Of a stretch of DNA of 5,195 nucleotides, positions 4,744 to 5,195 are shown piece by piece. This DNA comes from an uncultured Burkholderiales bacterium (GTDB taxonomy: Bacteria; Pseudomonadota; Gammaproteobacteria; Burkholderiales; Burkholderiaceae_E), in NCBI GenBank assembly GCA_903898725.1, contig CAIUGQ010000240.1, positions 1 through 5,195 on the forward strand, given 5' to 3'. The notes below the pieces were generated by a model, which worked only from the letters and a program-made list of their open reading frames with translations, ran no database searches and had not been told where the DNA came from. The translations under genes and the position numbers were made by a program. Position 1 is the first letter of the stretch. Every line of letters starts with the position of its first letter.

Positions 4744-5195
4744 ATGACCGCTGCCCCGCCCACCGACCTCGCCGTGCTGCTGCGCACGATGCCCAAGGCC
4801 GAGCTGCACGTGCACATCGAGGGCACGCTCGAGCCCGAGCTGATCTTCGAGCTGGCGCGGCGCAACGGCGTGACGCTGCCCTATCCGTCGGTCGAGGCGC
4901 TGCGCGCGGCCTATGCCTTCACCGACCTGCAGAGCTTCCTCGACCTGTACTACGCCGGCGCCTCGGTGCTGATCGCCGAGGCCGACTTCTTCGACATGGC
5001 GATGGCGTACTACCGGCGCGCCGCGGCCGACGGCGTCGTGCACGCCGAGCTCTTCTTCGACCCGCAGACCCACACTGCGCGCGGCGTGCCGATGGCGGCG
5101 GTGATCGGCGGCCTGTGGCGCGCGCGCGCCGAGGCCGCGCGCACGCTGGGCGTGAGCAGCGAACTGATCCTGTGCTTCCTGCGCCACCTGTCGGA
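4744..5195 (+). CDS. add: Adenosine/adenine deaminase family protein, N-terminal part (3'-truncated)
   Basis: The frame runs from the ATG at 4744 to the window end, giving 150 residues of a protein usually about 330-350 long. PKAELHVHIEGTLEPELIFELA (17-38) carries the signature HxH (H22 and H24), two of the zinc ligands of the metal-dependent deaminase TIM barrel. FTDLQSFLDLYY (59-70) and HAELFFDPQTHTARG (100-114) are further family blocks; the remaining zinc and catalytic residues would lie beyond the window. From memory, the 'FFDPQTHT' form and the 'AYAFTDLQSFL' stretch are typical of the adenine deaminase (adenine aminohydrolase, EC 3.5.4.2) subgroup, which makes hypoxanthine from adenine in purine salvage, rather than of true adenosine deaminase. 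Such genes are commonly labelled add, hence the symbol, but the substrate is not settled. The enzyme should be cytoplasmic. A strong ribosome site precedes the start. Confidence 0.93.
   Translation, partial: MTAAPPTDLAVLLRTMPKAELHVHIEGTLEPELIFELARRNGVTLPYPSVEALRAAYAFTDLQSFLDLYYAGASVLIAEADFFDMAMAYYRRAAADGVVHAELFFDPQTHTARGVPMAAVIGGLWRARAEAARTLGVSSELILCFLRHLS

Noticed and set aside
3753..4865. Minus-strand open frame of 370 codons opposite the substrate-binding protein
   Set aside because: It covers a well-recognised plus-strand gene and is made of arginine/glutamine/aspartate-rich low-complexity sequence.
1..5195. RNA genes, CRISPR arrays, insertion sequences or attachment sites
   Set aside because: I saw no tRNA-like cloverleaf, spaced direct repeats, transposase sequence or terminal inverted repeats; the window is nearly filled by the genes listed.

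Overview
The window is very GC-rich (roughly 70% by eye), almost fully coding, with G/C-ending codons throughout and TGA as the stop of every gene whose end is visible. Together with the gene types this suggests a Gram-negative, high-GC proteobacterium, most likely a betaproteobacterium of the Burkholderiales (Rubrivivax/Leptothrix/Methylibium-like). That placement is an inference from composition and gene style, not a database match.

Layout. (1) Positions 2-784, plus strand: the C-terminal half of a major facilitator superfamily exporter, probably of the 14-helix DHA2 (EmrB/QacA) type, cut by the window start. (2) Positions 774-3527, minus strand: four genes in transcription order encode a minimal J-domain protein (95 aa), an acidic-tailed protein of 183 aa, a helical protein of 239 aa and a helical protein of 401 aa. 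Each junction is a 4-base stop/start overlap (ATGA, GTGA, GTGA), so the set is almost certainly one translationally coupled operon. The last gene overlaps the MFS gene tail-to-tail by 11 bases. (3) Positions 3528-3698: a divergent intergenic region that must hold the promoters of the J-domain operon (minus) and of the next gene (plus). (4) Positions 3699-4664, plus: an NMT1/THI5-like (SsuA/ThiY-type) periplasmic substrate-binding protein with a Tat-type signal, with no ABC permease or ATPase gene beside it in view. (5) Positions 4744 to the window end, plus: the N-terminal 150 residues of an adenosine/adenine deaminase family enzyme, more like the adenine deaminase subgroup.

The part most worth a second look is the minus-strand operon. 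A short J-domain protein normally recruits an Hsp70 (DnaK-type) chaperone to a specific client, and here it is locked in expression to three proteins of no assigned function. From memory, the 239-aa and 401-aa proteins resemble the front and back halves of the single-chain DUF6178 family, which would make this a split version attached to a J-protein. That similarity was recalled, not computed. The right-hand genes look like ordinary metabolism/transport, possibly nucleobase-related uptake and salvage.
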